Of a stretch of DNA of 64,000 bases, positions 1 through 8,944 are shown in pieces. Position 1 is the first letter of the stretch, and the number at the start of each line of letters is the position of its first letter. The DNA is from Fibrella aquatilis. GTDB lineage: Bacteria > Bacteroidota > Bacteroidia > Cytophagales > Spirosomataceae. The stretch covers positions 124,001 to 188,000 of the forward strand of contig NZ_JAFMYU010000004.1 in the NCBI RefSeq assembly GCF_017353255.1, given 5' to 3'. Under the pieces are notes generated by a model. It ran no database searches. It worked only from the letters and a program-made list of their open reading frames with translations, and had not been told where the DNA came from. A program made the translations under genes and the position numbers.

Positions 1-1841
1 TTTACCCGCTCGACAAGGCCACCAGCTACACCCTCACGGCCAACATCACCGACGAAGTGCCCACCACGGCTATCTCGGAATGGCAGGTGAGCTTGCGGCA
101 CAACAACCATGAACACCGCGAACCCGTCATGAGCGGCGTGGGCATTACACCCGTAGTGACCGTCTCGCCGGTAGGGTGCGACGGCGAAACGTACTACTAC
201 TTCATCACGCTGAAAGTGACCGATGCCGGTGGGCTGGTGGCGCAGGATTCGGTGAAAATTTACCCCGACTGCAACTCGCCCAAACTGGCTATCACGGGCC
301 TGACCGCCACCACCTTGACCAACGCCGTGCGGCTGAACTGGACCAACCCCACCGTGGCGTTCGATAACGTACTGGTGGTGGCCAAAGCCGGTTCGGGTTT
401 TATTAACCGCCCCGTAGACCTGGCCTACACCGCCAACAGCAGCTTCACGGCCACCGGGGCAGCCTTTGACGGCGGCAAAGTGATGTACCAGGGGTTGTCT
501 ACCTCGCTGGTGGTTACCGACCTTGCGCCGGGGCAGCTCTATTATTTTCGCGTATTTACCCGACGGGGCAGCGCCTGGACGGGGGGCGTGGAAGTCAGCG
601 CGACGCCAGCGACACCACCCGCGTCGGCATCGGTGGTGATTACGTCTGGCAGTTGCTACCGCCTAACGGCGCGGGTGAGTGGAAAAGTGCTGGGCGTCGA
701 AGCGGGTGACCAAACCGACGGGGGTACCGTGCGGCAGCGCACCGATGCCAATCAGGCGTGGCAGCAATGGAAATTCACCCCCACCTCCGACGGCTATTAT
801 CAGCTCATAGCCACCCACAGCAACAAGGTGCTGGACGTACAGTGGGGGCTTACCAGCGACGGTGCGCCCGTGCAACAGTGGGCCTATGCGGGGGCGTATC
901 AGCAGCAGTGGACTATCCGTCGCGACGCCGAGGGCTATTACCAGTTGGTAGCACGGCATTCGGGCAAGCTGCTCAACGTGGACGGCAACAGTCAAGCCGA
1001 CGGGGGCGTTGTTTCGCAGTATACCGCCAACAGCACTCAGGCCCAGCAATGGCGCATTGAGCAAGCTACCTGCGCGGTATCCTCGACGGTGGTGTCTACC
1101 ACGGCTACCCAGATAGACCCTATTGCCTGCTACAGTATCCAGTCGCGGAGTAGCGCCAAGGTACTGGGCGTCACCACAGGGCAACCCAACGACGGGGCGC
1201 TGATTCGGCAGTATGCCAACACCAGCCAGATGTGGCAGCAGTGGAAAATTCAGCCCACCGACCCTGGCTTCTATCGCATCACGGTGCTACACACGGGTAA
1301 AAGCATCGACGTACCCAACGCCTCTACCGCCGACCAAAGCCCGTTGCAACAGTGGACATTTTGGGGCGGCAGTTTCCAGCAATGGGCCATTCAGCGCAAC
1401 ACAAGCGGTTTTTTCACCTTCACCAACCGAAATTCGGGTAAGGCCATCGAGGTAAAAGGGGCCAACACCACCGAGGGCGGCGACATTGTGCAGGCCACGT
1501 CGAGCACGGCCACCAGCCAACAGTGGATACTCGTAACGGTAGGCTGCCCAGCCAACAGTGGCCGATTAGCAACAAACGCTGAGTCTGGTTCACTATTCCG
1601 TATCTGGCCCAACCCGGCGCAGGACGTGGTGCTGATTGACCTCCAGGCCGCAGCGGGCACGCCAACCACCATCGGCCTGACCGATTTGGCGGGCCGGTCA
1701 CTGCTCGTGAACCAGGTAGATGCCCCCACCGACGGGCCCTATCGGTTCGGCACCGCCGCGCTGCCCAACGGGTTATACCTCATGAGTATCACCCCCACCG
1801 GCCAGCCCGCCACCACCACCCGCCTCCTAATTCAGCGGTGA
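1..1841 (+). CDS. Secreted multidomain lectin with T9SS sorting domain (5' partial)
   Basis: The frame is open to the left edge, so the N-terminus lies outside the window; the GTG at 57 is not a credible start. Visible order: a PKD-like strand pair (VTDAGGLVAQDSVKIYP), a fibronectin-III-like domain (about nt 285-630), two ricin-type beta-trefoil lectin domains (about nt 645-1075 and 1125-1545), and a C-terminal T9SS type A sorting domain (FRIWPNPAQDVVLIDL, then a GLYLMSI-type end). Each trefoil shows three QxW-type repeats (WQQWKF, QQQWTI, AQQWRI; WQQWKI, FQQWAI, SQQWIL), the hallmark of RicinB_lectin_2. The protein is inferred to be exported by the type IX system and attached to or released from the cell surface, where it binds carbohydrate. 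A catalytic domain may lie upstream. The gene is followed by a long hairpin and converges on ettA. Confidence 0.85.
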   Translation, partial: YPLDKATSYTLTANITDEVPTTAISEWQVSLRHNNHEHREPVMSGVGITPVVTVSPVGCDGETYYYFITLKVTDAGGLVAQDSVKIYPDCNSPKLAITGLTATTLTNAVRLNWTNPTVAFDNVLVVAKAGSGFINRPVDLAYTANSSFTATGAAFDGGKVMYQGLSTSLVVTDLAPGQLYYFRVFTRRGSAWTGGVEVSATPATPPASASVVITSGSCYRLTARVSGKVLGVEAGDQTDGGTVRQRTDANQAWQQWKFTPTSDGYYQLIATHSNKVLDVQWGLTSDGAPVQQWAYAGAYQQQWTIRRDAEGYYQLVARHSGKLLNVDGNSQADGGVVSQYTANSTQAQQWRIEQATCAVSSTVVSTTATQIDPIACYSIQSRSSAKVLGVTTGQPNDGALIRQYANTSQMWQQWKIQPTDPGFYRITVLHTGKSIDVPNASTADQSPLQQWTFWGGSFQQWAIQRNTSGFFTFTNRNSGKAIEVKGANTTEGGDIVQATSSTATSQQWILVTVGCPANSGRLATNAESGSLFRIWPNPAQDVVLIDLQAAAGTPTTIGLTDLAGRSLLVNQVDAPTDGPYRFGTAALPNGLYLMSITPTGQPATTTRLLIQR

Positions 1842-1870
1842 TAAGTGATCTTGGTCAAAAGGCTGTTCAT

Positions 1871-1928
1871 GTTAAAGGCGTTTTTTGTCATCCCTCCTTC
1901 CGTCGGGATGGCAAAAAACGCCTTTAAC
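1871..1928. repeat. Intergenic palindrome A, 17-bp perfect arms
   Basis: Arms 1871-1887 (starts GTTAAAGGCG) and 1912-1928 are perfect reverse complements. A second inner stem, CATCCC/GGGATG, follows after a G-T pair. It lies between the convergent lectin gene and ettA. It has a T-run inside each arm, so it could terminate transcription in both directions. The inner part resembles the dispersed GTCATCCC word known from many Bacteroidota genomes. Confidence 0.85.
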
Positions 1929-1949
1929 CTCATTGCCATTACTCCTCTC

Positions 1950-3617
1950 CTACGCCAGCTTCTTATACCGAATCCGCTTGGGCGTGGCGTCGGTGCCGAG
2001 GCGTTTGCGGCGGTTTTCTTCGTAGTCGGAGAAATTACCTTCAAACCAATAAACTTGGCTGTCGCCCTCGAAGGCAAGGATGTGCGTGGCGACACGGTCT
2101 AGGAACCAGCGGTCGTGGCTGATGATCACGGCGCAACCGGCGAAGTTCTCCAGACCCTCTTCCAACGCCCGTAATGTGTTCACGTCGAGGTCGTTGGTTG
2201 GTTCGTCCATCAGCAGCAGGTTGGCCCCTTCTTTCAGCGTCATGGCCAGGTGCACCCGGTTGCGCTCCCCACCCGACAGCGTCCCGATTTTCTTTTCCTG
2301 ATCGGCCCCGGCAAAGTTGAACCGGCTGCAATAGGCGCGGGCGTTGGCCTGCTTACCGCCCAGCATGATCCAGTCGTTTCCGTCGGCGATGGTCTGGTAC
2401 ACGGTCTTGTTGGGGTCGAGGCCGTCGTGTTCCTGATCGACGTAAGCCACCTTCACGGTCTCGCCCACCTCAAACGTACCGGCGTCGGGTTTGTAGGCGT
2501 CGGTGATGAGTTTGAAGAGCGTAGTCTTGCCTGCGCCGTTGGGGCCAATGATGCCCACAATGCCCGCCTGTGGCAGCTTAAACTCAAGGTGCTCAAACAG
2601 CAGCCGGTCGCCAAAGGCTTTGGCAACATCCTGAGCTTCAATTACTTTGTTACCCAGGCGCGGACCGGCGGGGATGAAGATTTCGAGCTTCTCGTCGCGC
2701 TGTTTCGAGTCTTCGTCCAGCAGACGCTCATAGGCACCGAGGCGAGCTTTCGACTTGGCCTGCCGGGCTTTGGGAGCCATGCGCACCCATTCCAGTTCGC
2801 GTTGCAGGGTCTTTTGCCGCTTCGATTCGGTTTTCTCTTCTTTCGCTAGTCGTTGTTGTTTCTGATCGAGCCACGAACTGTAGTTGCCTTTCCAGGGGAT
2901 ACCCTCGCCGCGGTCAAGCTCCAGAATCCAGCCCGCTACGTTGTCGAGGAAATACCGGTCGTGGGTAACGGCGATGACCGTACCCTTATACTGCCGCAGG
3001 TGCTCCTCCAGCCACAGCACCGACTCGGCGTCGAGGTGGTTGGTAGGTTCGTCGAGCAGCAGCACGTCGGGTTCTTTCAGCAGCAGGCGGCACAGGGCCA
3101 CGCGGCGTTTTTCACCACCCGACAACGTACCCACGAGGGCGTCGGACGGGGGCGTGCGGAGGGCATCCATAGCCCGTTCCAGCTTGGTGTCGAGTTCCCA
3201 GGCGTTGTGGTGGTCGAGTTTTTCCTGCACCTCGGCCTGCCGGGCAATGAGCTTGTCGAAATCGGCGTCGGCATCACCAAAGGCTTCGTTGATCTGATCA
3301 AATTCTTTTAGCAGATCAACCACCTCCTGCACGCCCTCTTCCACTACTTCGCGGACGGTTTTGGTGGGGTCGAGCAGGGGTTCCTGCTCCAACATACCGA
3401 CCGAATAACCGGGTGAAAATACGACCTCGCCGTTGTAACTTTTATCGATTCCGGCGATGATACGGAGCAGCGTAGATTTGCCGGAACCGTTGAGTCCCAG
3501 CACCCCTATTTTGGCGCCGTAAAAGAAGGAAAGGTATATGTTCTTTAGGATTTGTCGGTTGGGGGGAATAATTTTACTCACACCCGCCATAGAAAAGATA
3601 ATGGTTTCCTGGCTCAT
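1950..3617 (-). CDS. ettA: Energy-dependent translational throttle EttA (ABC-F ATPase)
   Basis: ABC-F protein with two ATP-binding cassettes in one chain and no membrane segments. Walker A motifs are GLNGSGKST (residues 41-49) and GPNGAGKTT. Signature motifs are LSGGEKRR and LSGGERNR, and Walker B motifs are LLLDEPTNHLD and LLMDEPTNDLD. EttA binds the ribosomal E site and gates entry into elongation according to ATP/ADP level. The start MSQETIIFSMAGVSK matches the usual EttA N-terminus and gives 555 aa, the family length; an in-frame ATG nine codons upstream (3644) is less likely. It is divergent from the DUF349 gene, with about 70 bp between starts. Confidence 0.95.
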   Translation of the reverse strand: MSQETIIFSMAGVSKIIPPNRQILKNIYLSFFYGAKIGVLGLNGSGKSTLLRIIAGIDKSYNGEVVFSPGYSVGMLEQEPLLDPTKTVREVVEEGVQEVVDLLKEFDQINEAFGDADADFDKLIARQAEVQEKLDHHNAWELDTKLERAMDALRTPPSDALVGTLSGGEKRRVALCRLLLKEPDVLLLDEPTNHLDAESVLWLEEHLRQYKGTVIAVTHDRYFLDNVAGWILELDRGEGIPWKGNYSSWLDQKQQRLAKEEKTESKRQKTLQRELEWVRMAPKARQAKSKARLGAYERLLDEDSKQRDEKLEIFIPAGPRLGNKVIEAQDVAKAFGDRLLFEHLEFKLPQAGIVGIIGPNGAGKTTLFKLITDAYKPDAGTFEVGETVKVAYVDQEHDGLDPNKTVYQTIADGNDWIMLGGKQANARAYCSRFNFAGADQEKKIGTLSGGERNRVHLAMTLKEGANLLLMDEPTNDLDVNTLRALEEGLENFAGCAVIISHDRWFLDRVATHILAFEGDSQVYWFEGNFSDYEENRRKRLGTDATPKRIRYKKLA

Positions 3618-3625
3618 TTTTTGTC

Positions 3626-3633
3626 TATGTTTG
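3626..3633 (+). promoter_or_regulatory. Bacteroidota -7 promoter element upstream of the DUF349 gene
   Basis: TATGTTTG fits the Bacteroidota -7 consensus TAnnTTTG exactly. A weak -33-like GGTTTCC lies 18 bp upstream. The start codon at 3687 would have a leader of roughly 45 nt. The element sits just outside the ettA start on the other strand. Confidence 0.5.
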
Positions 3634-3686
3634 TGGTGGGGCAAATATCGGTAAATAACCCCAGAAGGACCCTTCAGTAAGGAAAA

Positions 3687-4967
3687 ATGGAAAACGCTTC
3701 ATTGGTAGATGAATACGGTTACGTCGCAGACGGAAAGGTATTTTTGAAAGGCTACCTCGACTATCCAGACCGCCAGATCGGCGAAGTGAAACGCACCGAG
3801 CAAGAAGCACTCGATTACTTTAAGAACCGCTTTATCATTGCTCAAAGTAAGGTTGCCCAGTTGGAGGAGGAAGTGACGGACGCCCAAAACAAAGGCTCGT
3901 ACCTCACTAAACTGCTGCAACTCAGGAAGAAGCTACTCAGCTTCGATGCCATAGGCGACTTCCCCCCCCTGCTTGACCGGCTCGATCAGCTCGAAGACGT
4001 ACTCTCAGGACTGATCCACACGAACCAGCTCAAGAACCTGGAAATCAAGCGTGCGCTGATTGGTGAAGCCGAGGTGATTGCGGGTAGCGATGACTGGAAA
4101 CCCACCGCTGAAGCGCTCCAGGAAATCAAGACGAAATGGATCAAAACAGGCCCCGTCGACAAGTCGGTAGAGGCCGAAGTGGAGACCCAGTTTCAGGAAT
4201 TGATGGACGGTTTTTTCCAGCGCCGCCGCGAGTTCTTCAACGAGCAAAACAAGGTTATCCAGGAACGTCTCGACCAGTATGACGAACTCATTCGGCTGGT
4301 GGAACGCGCCGCACGGGGTAACGATCTGGAGGTGTCGTACCAGGAGATTCGGAAGCTCAATAACACCTGGAAAACGGTGGGCGAAGTGCCGATCAAGAAA
4401 GGCGGCAAGCTCTTCAAACGCTTTAAGCGCACCGTGCAATATGTCTTCAACCGCTATAACGAGTCGAAGGGTATTGTGTATGAGAAAAAGGTTGACCCCC
4501 GCATTGAGGCGCAGATGAAAATGGCCGACGAAGCCGAAAAACTCGCCAAAGCCCAGGGCAAAGCCATCTTCGATTCGGCCAACCGCGCCAAGGAACTGCT
4601 CAATGCCTGGAAGGAGGTGAAAGTACCGTTTAAGCTGCAAGACAAGCAGATCAACGAACGCTTCCGCGCTGCCTGCGACAAGATTTTTGAGCTAAGCTAC
4701 CTGGGCCGCGTCCTCGACCGCAAATACCCTGCTTTCGACCTGAAAAGTCAGGCAGAACAACTGCGGACCAAGATCAGGGAGATGGAATACCTGGTGAAAC
4801 GGGAGAAAAACGATCTTCATTTTGCCATGCAGGATGCCGACGGACTGGACCCCGAAATTCCTGAAGACAAGCAGATTTTGAACAAAATCAACACGCAAAA
4901 GCGGAAGATTGCCATGAAAGAGGTGATCCTCCGCGAGTTTACGAAAGCCCTCGAAACGGCCGACTAA
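3687..4967 (+). CDS. DUF349 domain-containing coiled-coil protein
   Basis: A 426-aa, highly charged, helix-rich cytoplasmic protein with repeated DUF349-type segments (for example EIRKLNNTWKTVGEVPIKKG and ELLNAWKEVKVPFK, each a helix pair with a conserved Trp). No signal peptide or membrane segment is visible. The family is common in Bacteroidota and Actinobacteria; its molecular role is not established to my knowledge. It stands alone, divergent from ettA, with a good promoter upstream and a classical terminator downstream at 4991-5030. Family call is firm; function unknown. Confidence 0.8.
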   Translation: MENASLVDEYGYVADGKVFLKGYLDYPDRQIGEVKRTEQEALDYFKNRFIIAQSKVAQLEEEVTDAQNKGSYLTKLLQLRKKLLSFDAIGDFPPLLDRLDQLEDVLSGLIHTNQLKNLEIKRALIGEAEVIAGSDDWKPTAEALQEIKTKWIKTGPVDKSVEAEVETQFQELMDGFFQRRREFFNEQNKVIQERLDQYDELIRLVERAARGNDLEVSYQEIRKLNNTWKTVGEVPIKKGGKLFKRFKRTVQYVFNRYNESKGIVYEKKVDPRIEAQMKMADEAEKLAKAQGKAIFDSANRAKELLNAWKEVKVPFKLQDKQINERFRAACDKIFELSYLGRVLDRKYPAFDLKSQAEQLRTKIREMEYLVKREKNDLHFAMQDADGLDPEIPEDKQILNKINTQKRKIAMKEVILREFTKALETAD

Positions 4968-4990
4968 ATCCGCGTATACCCCCTACCGTT

Positions 4991-5030
4991 GAGCCGGTCA
5001 TCTATGCAACTAGTTGACCGGCTCTTTTTG
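4991..5030 (+). terminator. Rho-independent terminator after the DUF349 gene
   Basis: A 10-bp perfect stem GAGCCGGTCA/TGACCGGCTC (4991-5000 and 5015-5024) with a 14-nt loop is followed directly by TTTTTG. It lies 24 bp after the stop codon at 4967. Confidence 0.85.
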
Positions 5031-5038
5031 TTTGATGA

Positions 5039-5113
5039 GAAACAAGAGGTGAGAAGCAAGAGACAAGATGTAATCGCTCAAAATCTTGCCTCTTGCTTCT
5101 CACCTCTTGTTTC
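5039..5113. repeat. Intergenic palindrome B, 31-bp arms
   Basis: Arms 5039-5069 and 5083-5113 match with one mismatch; the loop is 13 nt. Arm text is the low-complexity word GAGGTGAGAAGCAAGAG. It lies downstream of a separate classical terminator and ends 8 bp before the start of the next gene, so it is not needed for terminating the upstream gene. Confidence 0.85.
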
Positions 5114-5121
5114 TTCCTTCT

Positions 5122-5373
5122 ATGACAACCACAGATATCACCGACTTTAAGGCAGCCATTGAACCCCGCAAATATGTCCGGCTCGAATACCTGACTGACC
5201 TCAACGAATTTATCAAAGCCGACGCAATGGTAGTTGGCATCAACGCGCAAAACGGCCTGGAAACGCTTGTTCTGACCGACGGTCAACAGATTCCGCTCGA
5301 CCGGGTGGTGAGCATTGACGGTCGGCTGTCGCCGCTTTATCCGGGTTATGCCAACTACTCCTGCGATTGCTAA
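5122..5373 (+). CDS. Small conserved protein, possibly Rof-like
   Basis: 83 aa. I chose the ATG at 5122 (MTTTDITDFKAAI) because the longer frame starting at 5086 would read through the palindrome arm. The C-terminal half (LTDGQQIPLDRVVSIDGRL) recalls the small beta-barrel of Rof/YaeO-like Rho-binding antiterminators, but I cannot confirm this by eye. It ends in a Cys-containing tail (NYSCDC). No signal peptide is visible. It lies between the DUF349 gene and a secreted TPR protein, with its own upstream palindrome. Real gene likely; function tentative. Confidence 0.6.
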   Translation: MTTTDITDFKAAIEPRKYVRLEYLTDLNEFIKADAMVVGINAQNGLETLVLTDGQQIPLDRVVSIDGRLSPLYPGYANYSCDC

Positions 5374-5390
5374 AGCGCCATAGCGCCGTG

Positions 5391-5422
5391 TTGGGCAATG
5401 CTATGGGAGACGTATATATTTG
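5391..5422 (+). promoter_or_regulatory. Bacteroidota promoter (-33 TTGG, -7 TATATTTG)
   Basis: TTGG at 5391-5394 and TATATTTG at 5415-5422 are separated by 20 bp, fitting the Bacteroidota TTTG/TAnnTTTG pattern. The start codon of the next gene (5451) lies 28 bp downstream. Confidence 0.55.
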
Positions 5423-5450
5423 AGCATTTTTACGGTCAAACTACAGACAT

Positions 5451-6599
5451 ATGCTCAGATTCTTTACCCGTCTCTTTCCCATTTATTTGCTTGTGACTGT
5501 CATTGCCTCAGCAGGTGTAATGGCCCAGAAAGTCGACCTCGACAAGTTTTCGTTCGACGTAAGCTACATTCAGCTGCCCCGCGAGTATGTGCCTGTCGAT
5601 CAGCGCACGTTTGGCATTCGACTGGAAGTATCGCCCATTATTTCAGAGGCTTATCCGTCAGATGATGTCTATGAAAAAATCAATCTGTCGGGCTTTGGCA
5701 AGGTGCAACAGGCCCCAACGGTTGGTATCACTGTTCGGCTGACTGATTTTCGTTTTCTGAAATCGGAGGTCGAAACCCGCACAGAGCAGGTCAAAGATAA
5801 AGACGGCAAGGTGACGGGGACCAACTACTACTACCGCCAGGTAGCCACCTACGAAGGGCTGGGCACTTACCAGATTAACGGCCCCAAAACCAGCGATCAG
5901 GTTAGTGCCAAAGCCCCCCCGGCCGACGCACCCACCAACCGATTTTTAGCCAAAGCCACCACACCCGCCACCGCCGATGCCCAAGCGTTACCCAGTGTGG
6001 TTGTCAATAAAGGCTGGCTCAACCAGACGCTTACCTACCGGTCAGACGAATATCGGAACTCGTACGATGCCTCGCGGGCATTTCGCGATGGACAGCTATC
6101 AATCCGTCGCAACCTGATTAACGACTTCGTAAATGTCGGCATTAATACGGTGAACTATGCCCTGGCCAACAATTACGGCTACGTACCCATCAGCGACCGC
6201 GACCATTTGTGGATTCTGGATTCGAAGAAGCATCCCGAATATGATGTGCAGCAGGAAGCCATCAGGGCCGTACAGACGCTGATGAAGGGAATGAAAGCTA
6301 CCGAGCCGCTCACGACGCTGTCGGCCAACCTGCAACCCCTGATCGACTATTTCGAGTCGCTCAAAGGCAAGTATACGCAGGACGAAAAGCCCGACCGGAA
6401 AATGCGGTACTCAGCTTATTTCAACCTCGGCAAGCTCTACCTCCTCCTCGACCAGCCCGACAAGGCCATTGCTGAGGGCAACGCGCTGATTAAGAACGAT
6501 TACGACACCAAAGACGGTGAACGCATCATTGAAGCGGCCGAACAGATCAGGCAGCAACTCAGCTACCACCACATGACCGAGCGGCACTTGAAACTTTGA
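5451..6599 (+). CDS. Exported protein with C-terminal TPR-like region, unknown function
   Basis: 382 aa. A signal peptide is clear at residues 1-26 (FFTRLFPIYLLVTVIASAG, then VMAQ). The middle has a beta-rich segment with a lysine/aspartate-rich hairpin (EQVKDKDGKVTG) and a Pro/Ala-rich linker (about residues 145-180). The C-terminus (FNLGKLYLLLDQPDKAIAEG) looks like a tetratricopeptide repeat. I do not recognise a named family, though similar periplasmic proteins are common in Cytophagales. Its stop codon (6597-6599) touches the left arm of palindrome C; the convergent neighbour is serS. Confidence 0.75.
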   Translation: MLRFFTRLFPIYLLVTVIASAGVMAQKVDLDKFSFDVSYIQLPREYVPVDQRTFGIRLEVSPIISEAYPSDDVYEKINLSGFGKVQQAPTVGITVRLTDFRFLKSEVETRTEQVKDKDGKVTGTNYYYRQVATYEGLGTYQINGPKTSDQVSAKAPPADAPTNRFLAKATTPATADAQALPSVVVNKGWLNQTLTYRSDEYRNSYDASRAFRDGQLSIRRNLINDFVNVGINTVNYALANNYGYVPISDRDHLWILDSKKHPEYDVQQEAIRAVQTLMKGMKATEPLTTLSANLQPLIDYFESLKGKYTQDEKPDRKMRYSAYFNLGKLYLLLDQPDKAIAEGNALIKNDYDTKDGERIIEAAEQIRQQLSYHHMTERHLKL

Positions 6600-6669
6600 C
6601 AGTATGCAGTTCTACAGTATGCAGTATTGCTTACTCCAGAGCGCTGCATACTGTAGAACTGCATACTGT
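6599..6669. repeat. Intergenic palindrome C, 26-bp perfect arms, stop to stop
   Basis: Arms 6599-6624 and 6644-6669 are perfect complements. They run from the last base of the upstream stop codon to the serS stop codon, filling the whole gap. The arm word ACAGTATGCAG is shared with palindrome G. The 19-nt loop holds TTGCTTACTCCAGAGC, a one-sided version of the apex motif seen in palindromes H and N. Confidence 0.9.
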
Positions 6670-7958
6670 TATGAGATTACCTCGAACCCACAATACGGCA
6701 CCAGCACGGCGGGGATGCGAATGCCTTCGGGTGTCTGGTTGTTTTCCAGAATAGAAGCAACAATGCGCGGCAGAGCCAGCGCCGAGCCGTTGAGGGTGTG
6801 CAGCAAAGTGGGTTTGTTGCCGTCGAGTTTGGCGCGGAGTTTCAGACGGTTGGCCTGATAGGTCTCGAAATTACTGACTGAGCTTACTTCCAGCCACCGC
6901 CCCTGCGCCGCCGACCATACTTCCATATCATACGTCAACGCCGACGTGAAGCCCATGTCGCCCCCGCAGAGACGCAGCACGCGGTAGGGCAACTCCAGCT
7001 TTTGCAGCAGCCCCTGCACATATTGGCTCATCTGCTCCAAGGCCGCGTATGAGTTTTCGGGCCGCTCGATCCGCACGATCTCTACTTTGTCGAACTGATG
7101 GAGCCGGTTCAGCCCTCGTACGTGTGCCCCCCACGAACCGGCTTCGCGCCGGAAACAGGGTGTATACCCCACATGCCTAATGGGCAGTTCGGCCTCGGCT
7201 ACCAGCACGTCGCGGTAGAGGTTGGTAATGGGCACCTCGGCGGTAGGTATCAGGTAGAGTTCATCGGCGGTGGCGTAGTACATTTGTCCCTCTTTATCAG
7301 GCAGTTGACCCGTACCAAAGCCCGACGCCTCGTTGATGACAATGGGCGGTTGCACTTCGCTGTAGTCCGCCGCCAGGGCCTCGTCCAGGAAGAAATTGAT
7401 CATGGCACGTTGCAGCCGGGCCGCCTTACCCTTGTACACCGGAAAGCCTGCACCCGAAATCTTGTTACCCAGGTCAAAATCAATCATCGGACCACCGTTG
7501 GGGCCGTAACGTTTTATCAGTTCCCAGTGCGGTTGCGCGTCGGCGTGGAGGATAGGCTTTTCGCCCCATTCCAATACCACCTCATTGTCTTCGGCAGAGC
7601 GGCCCACAGGAACGCTGCTGTGGGGTAGGTTGGGGACCGTGACCAGGATAGCCTGTAACTGCTGTTCCAGATCGGCGAGTTGGTCGGTCAGCGTTTTCGA
7701 TTGCGCTTTCAGATCGGCGGTTTCGGCCTTAGCGGCTTCTGCGGCCTCTTTCTGACCAGTTTTCATCAACTGCCCAATCTCTTTGGCAATAGCGTTTTGA
7801 CGGGCCAGTCCATCGTCGAGGGTCTTCTGCGTATCGCGCCGCTGCTGATCGAGGTCCAGCAGCTGCTCAACAACGGCTTCAGCATTGGCAAAATTGCGTT
7901 TGCGAAGACCCGCCAGCGTCAGTTCCTTGTTGTCGCGGATGAAGGGTATTTGTAGCAT
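6669..7958 (-). CDS. serS: Seryl-tRNA synthetase
   Basis: 429 aa, the usual bacterial SerRS length. An N-terminal coiled-coil arm (about residues 30-100; RRDTQKTLDDGLARQNAIAK) is followed by the class II catalytic core. Motif 2 (FRREAGSWG), the downstream RLHQFDKVE segment, and motif 3 (NGSALALPR) are all present. It charges tRNA-Ser, and tRNA-Sec where present, in the cytoplasm. The start MLQIPFIRDNKE is the standard SerRS N-terminus. It is convergent with the preceding gene and shares palindrome C with it. Confidence 0.97.
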   Translation of the reverse strand: MLQIPFIRDNKELTLAGLRKRNFANAEAVVEQLLDLDQQRRDTQKTLDDGLARQNAIAKEIGQLMKTGQKEAAEAAKAETADLKAQSKTLTDQLADLEQQLQAILVTVPNLPHSSVPVGRSAEDNEVVLEWGEKPILHADAQPHWELIKRYGPNGGPMIDFDLGNKISGAGFPVYKGKAARLQRAMINFFLDEALAADYSEVQPPIVINEASGFGTGQLPDKEGQMYYATADELYLIPTAEVPITNLYRDVLVAEAELPIRHVGYTPCFRREAGSWGAHVRGLNRLHQFDKVEIVRIERPENSYAALEQMSQYVQGLLQKLELPYRVLRLCGGDMGFTSALTYDMEVWSAAQGRWLEVSSVSNFETYQANRLKLRAKLDGNKPTLLHTLNGSALALPRIVASILENNQTPEGIRIPAVLVPYCGFEVIS

Positions 7959-7988
7959 AGCTAAAGAAATTCTAGGAGTACAAAACTT

Positions 7989-8900
7989 TTATTGTATTGG
8001 ATCCGTTTCTGGTTCGGAGGCTTTGATCGGGAAACTGGCATTGCCTTTTTTGTTTTCTATTAGAGCTATACTTGATGTTCGCTGCTTCTCGCCATTGAAC
8101 ACACGCTCTGTAATATAACTCATCTGCTTAACTAGCTTCGATAGAGTATCTAGCTCCGCTCTACGTTCTTTTGTCATTCGTTTCAGGCGCAACCCCCACG
8201 ATATAATATAAGCGACTAAGTCAGCAAGTTGAACACCCGTCGTTAAATCGCTATGAACAAAAAACGGCTCTGGCAATACAAGTGTTGATCGTAGAATACC
8301 TTTTTCTGTTCGTTTAAAATAGGTGTCCATTTGGTTTATAATAGTGTAACTTCTCGTTTTGTCAAGCTCATCGAACACGATAATTCCCTGCTGCTCATGC
8401 TGACAATCTTCCAAGAAATAAAAAAAACGCTCAAATAAATAAATGTAATCTTTTCGCAAGTAGGATACATTTAACTCATTGTTTTCAAGTTTTCTTAAAA
8501 GGATTGAGGCAAAAATCTTACAACCATATTTATCACACAGTTTTAAGACCTGATCAACATAATCGAGCTTAGCCTGTGCCATTGCAGTCAGCTCATCTTT
8601 CGTTGTTGACTCCCCAGTTAACAGACACGATTTCACCAATTCAGACTTCTGAAAAGGATCTAAATGAGCAAGTTGTCCTTGTTTAGCTAGTCTAAATACT
8701 TTTGTCTTCAGAAACTTTTTTGCCTTGATTTCATCACCAACGGATTGTTTATACCTTATTCCAAATAACCGTATTTCTAACAAATGAATTTCTTTAATCA
8801 GTTTCCATAAATTTTTATCCTCAATCGCTACTCCAGCCAATACTTCGTAAGGTGAAACATTGTCTGTACCGCTTTCATCAATGAAAAGTAAGTAAGCCAT
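7989..8900 (-). CDS. DUF3800 domain-containing protein
   Basis: 303 aa. The N-terminal FIDESGTDN and the later VQLADLVAYIISWGLRLK segment are the two hallmarks of DUF3800, a predicted RNase H-fold family often found on mobile or defence-associated DNA. No membrane segment is visible. Base composition is strikingly more AT-rich than neighbouring genes, with long A/T runs and many AAA/TTT codons, suggesting recent transfer. It sits 44 bp downstream of a small nucleotidyltransferase gene, between the housekeeping genes lysC and serS. Family call good; biochemical role unknown. Confidence 0.85.
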   Translation of the reverse strand: MAYLLFIDESGTDNVSPYEVLAGVAIEDKNLWKLIKEIHLLEIRLFGIRYKQSVGDEIKAKKFLKTKVFRLAKQGQLAHLDPFQKSELVKSCLLTGESTTKDELTAMAQAKLDYVDQVLKLCDKYGCKIFASILLRKLENNELNVSYLRKDYIYLFERFFYFLEDCQHEQQGIIVFDELDKTRSYTIINQMDTYFKRTEKGILRSTLVLPEPFFVHSDLTTGVQLADLVAYIISWGLRLKRMTKERRAELDTLSKLVKQMSYITERVFNGEKQRTSSIALIENKKGNASFPIKASEPETDPIQ

Positions 8901-8944
8901 TTTAGTGAATTATGAATATGTTGATTTTGAATGACAAATCTAAG

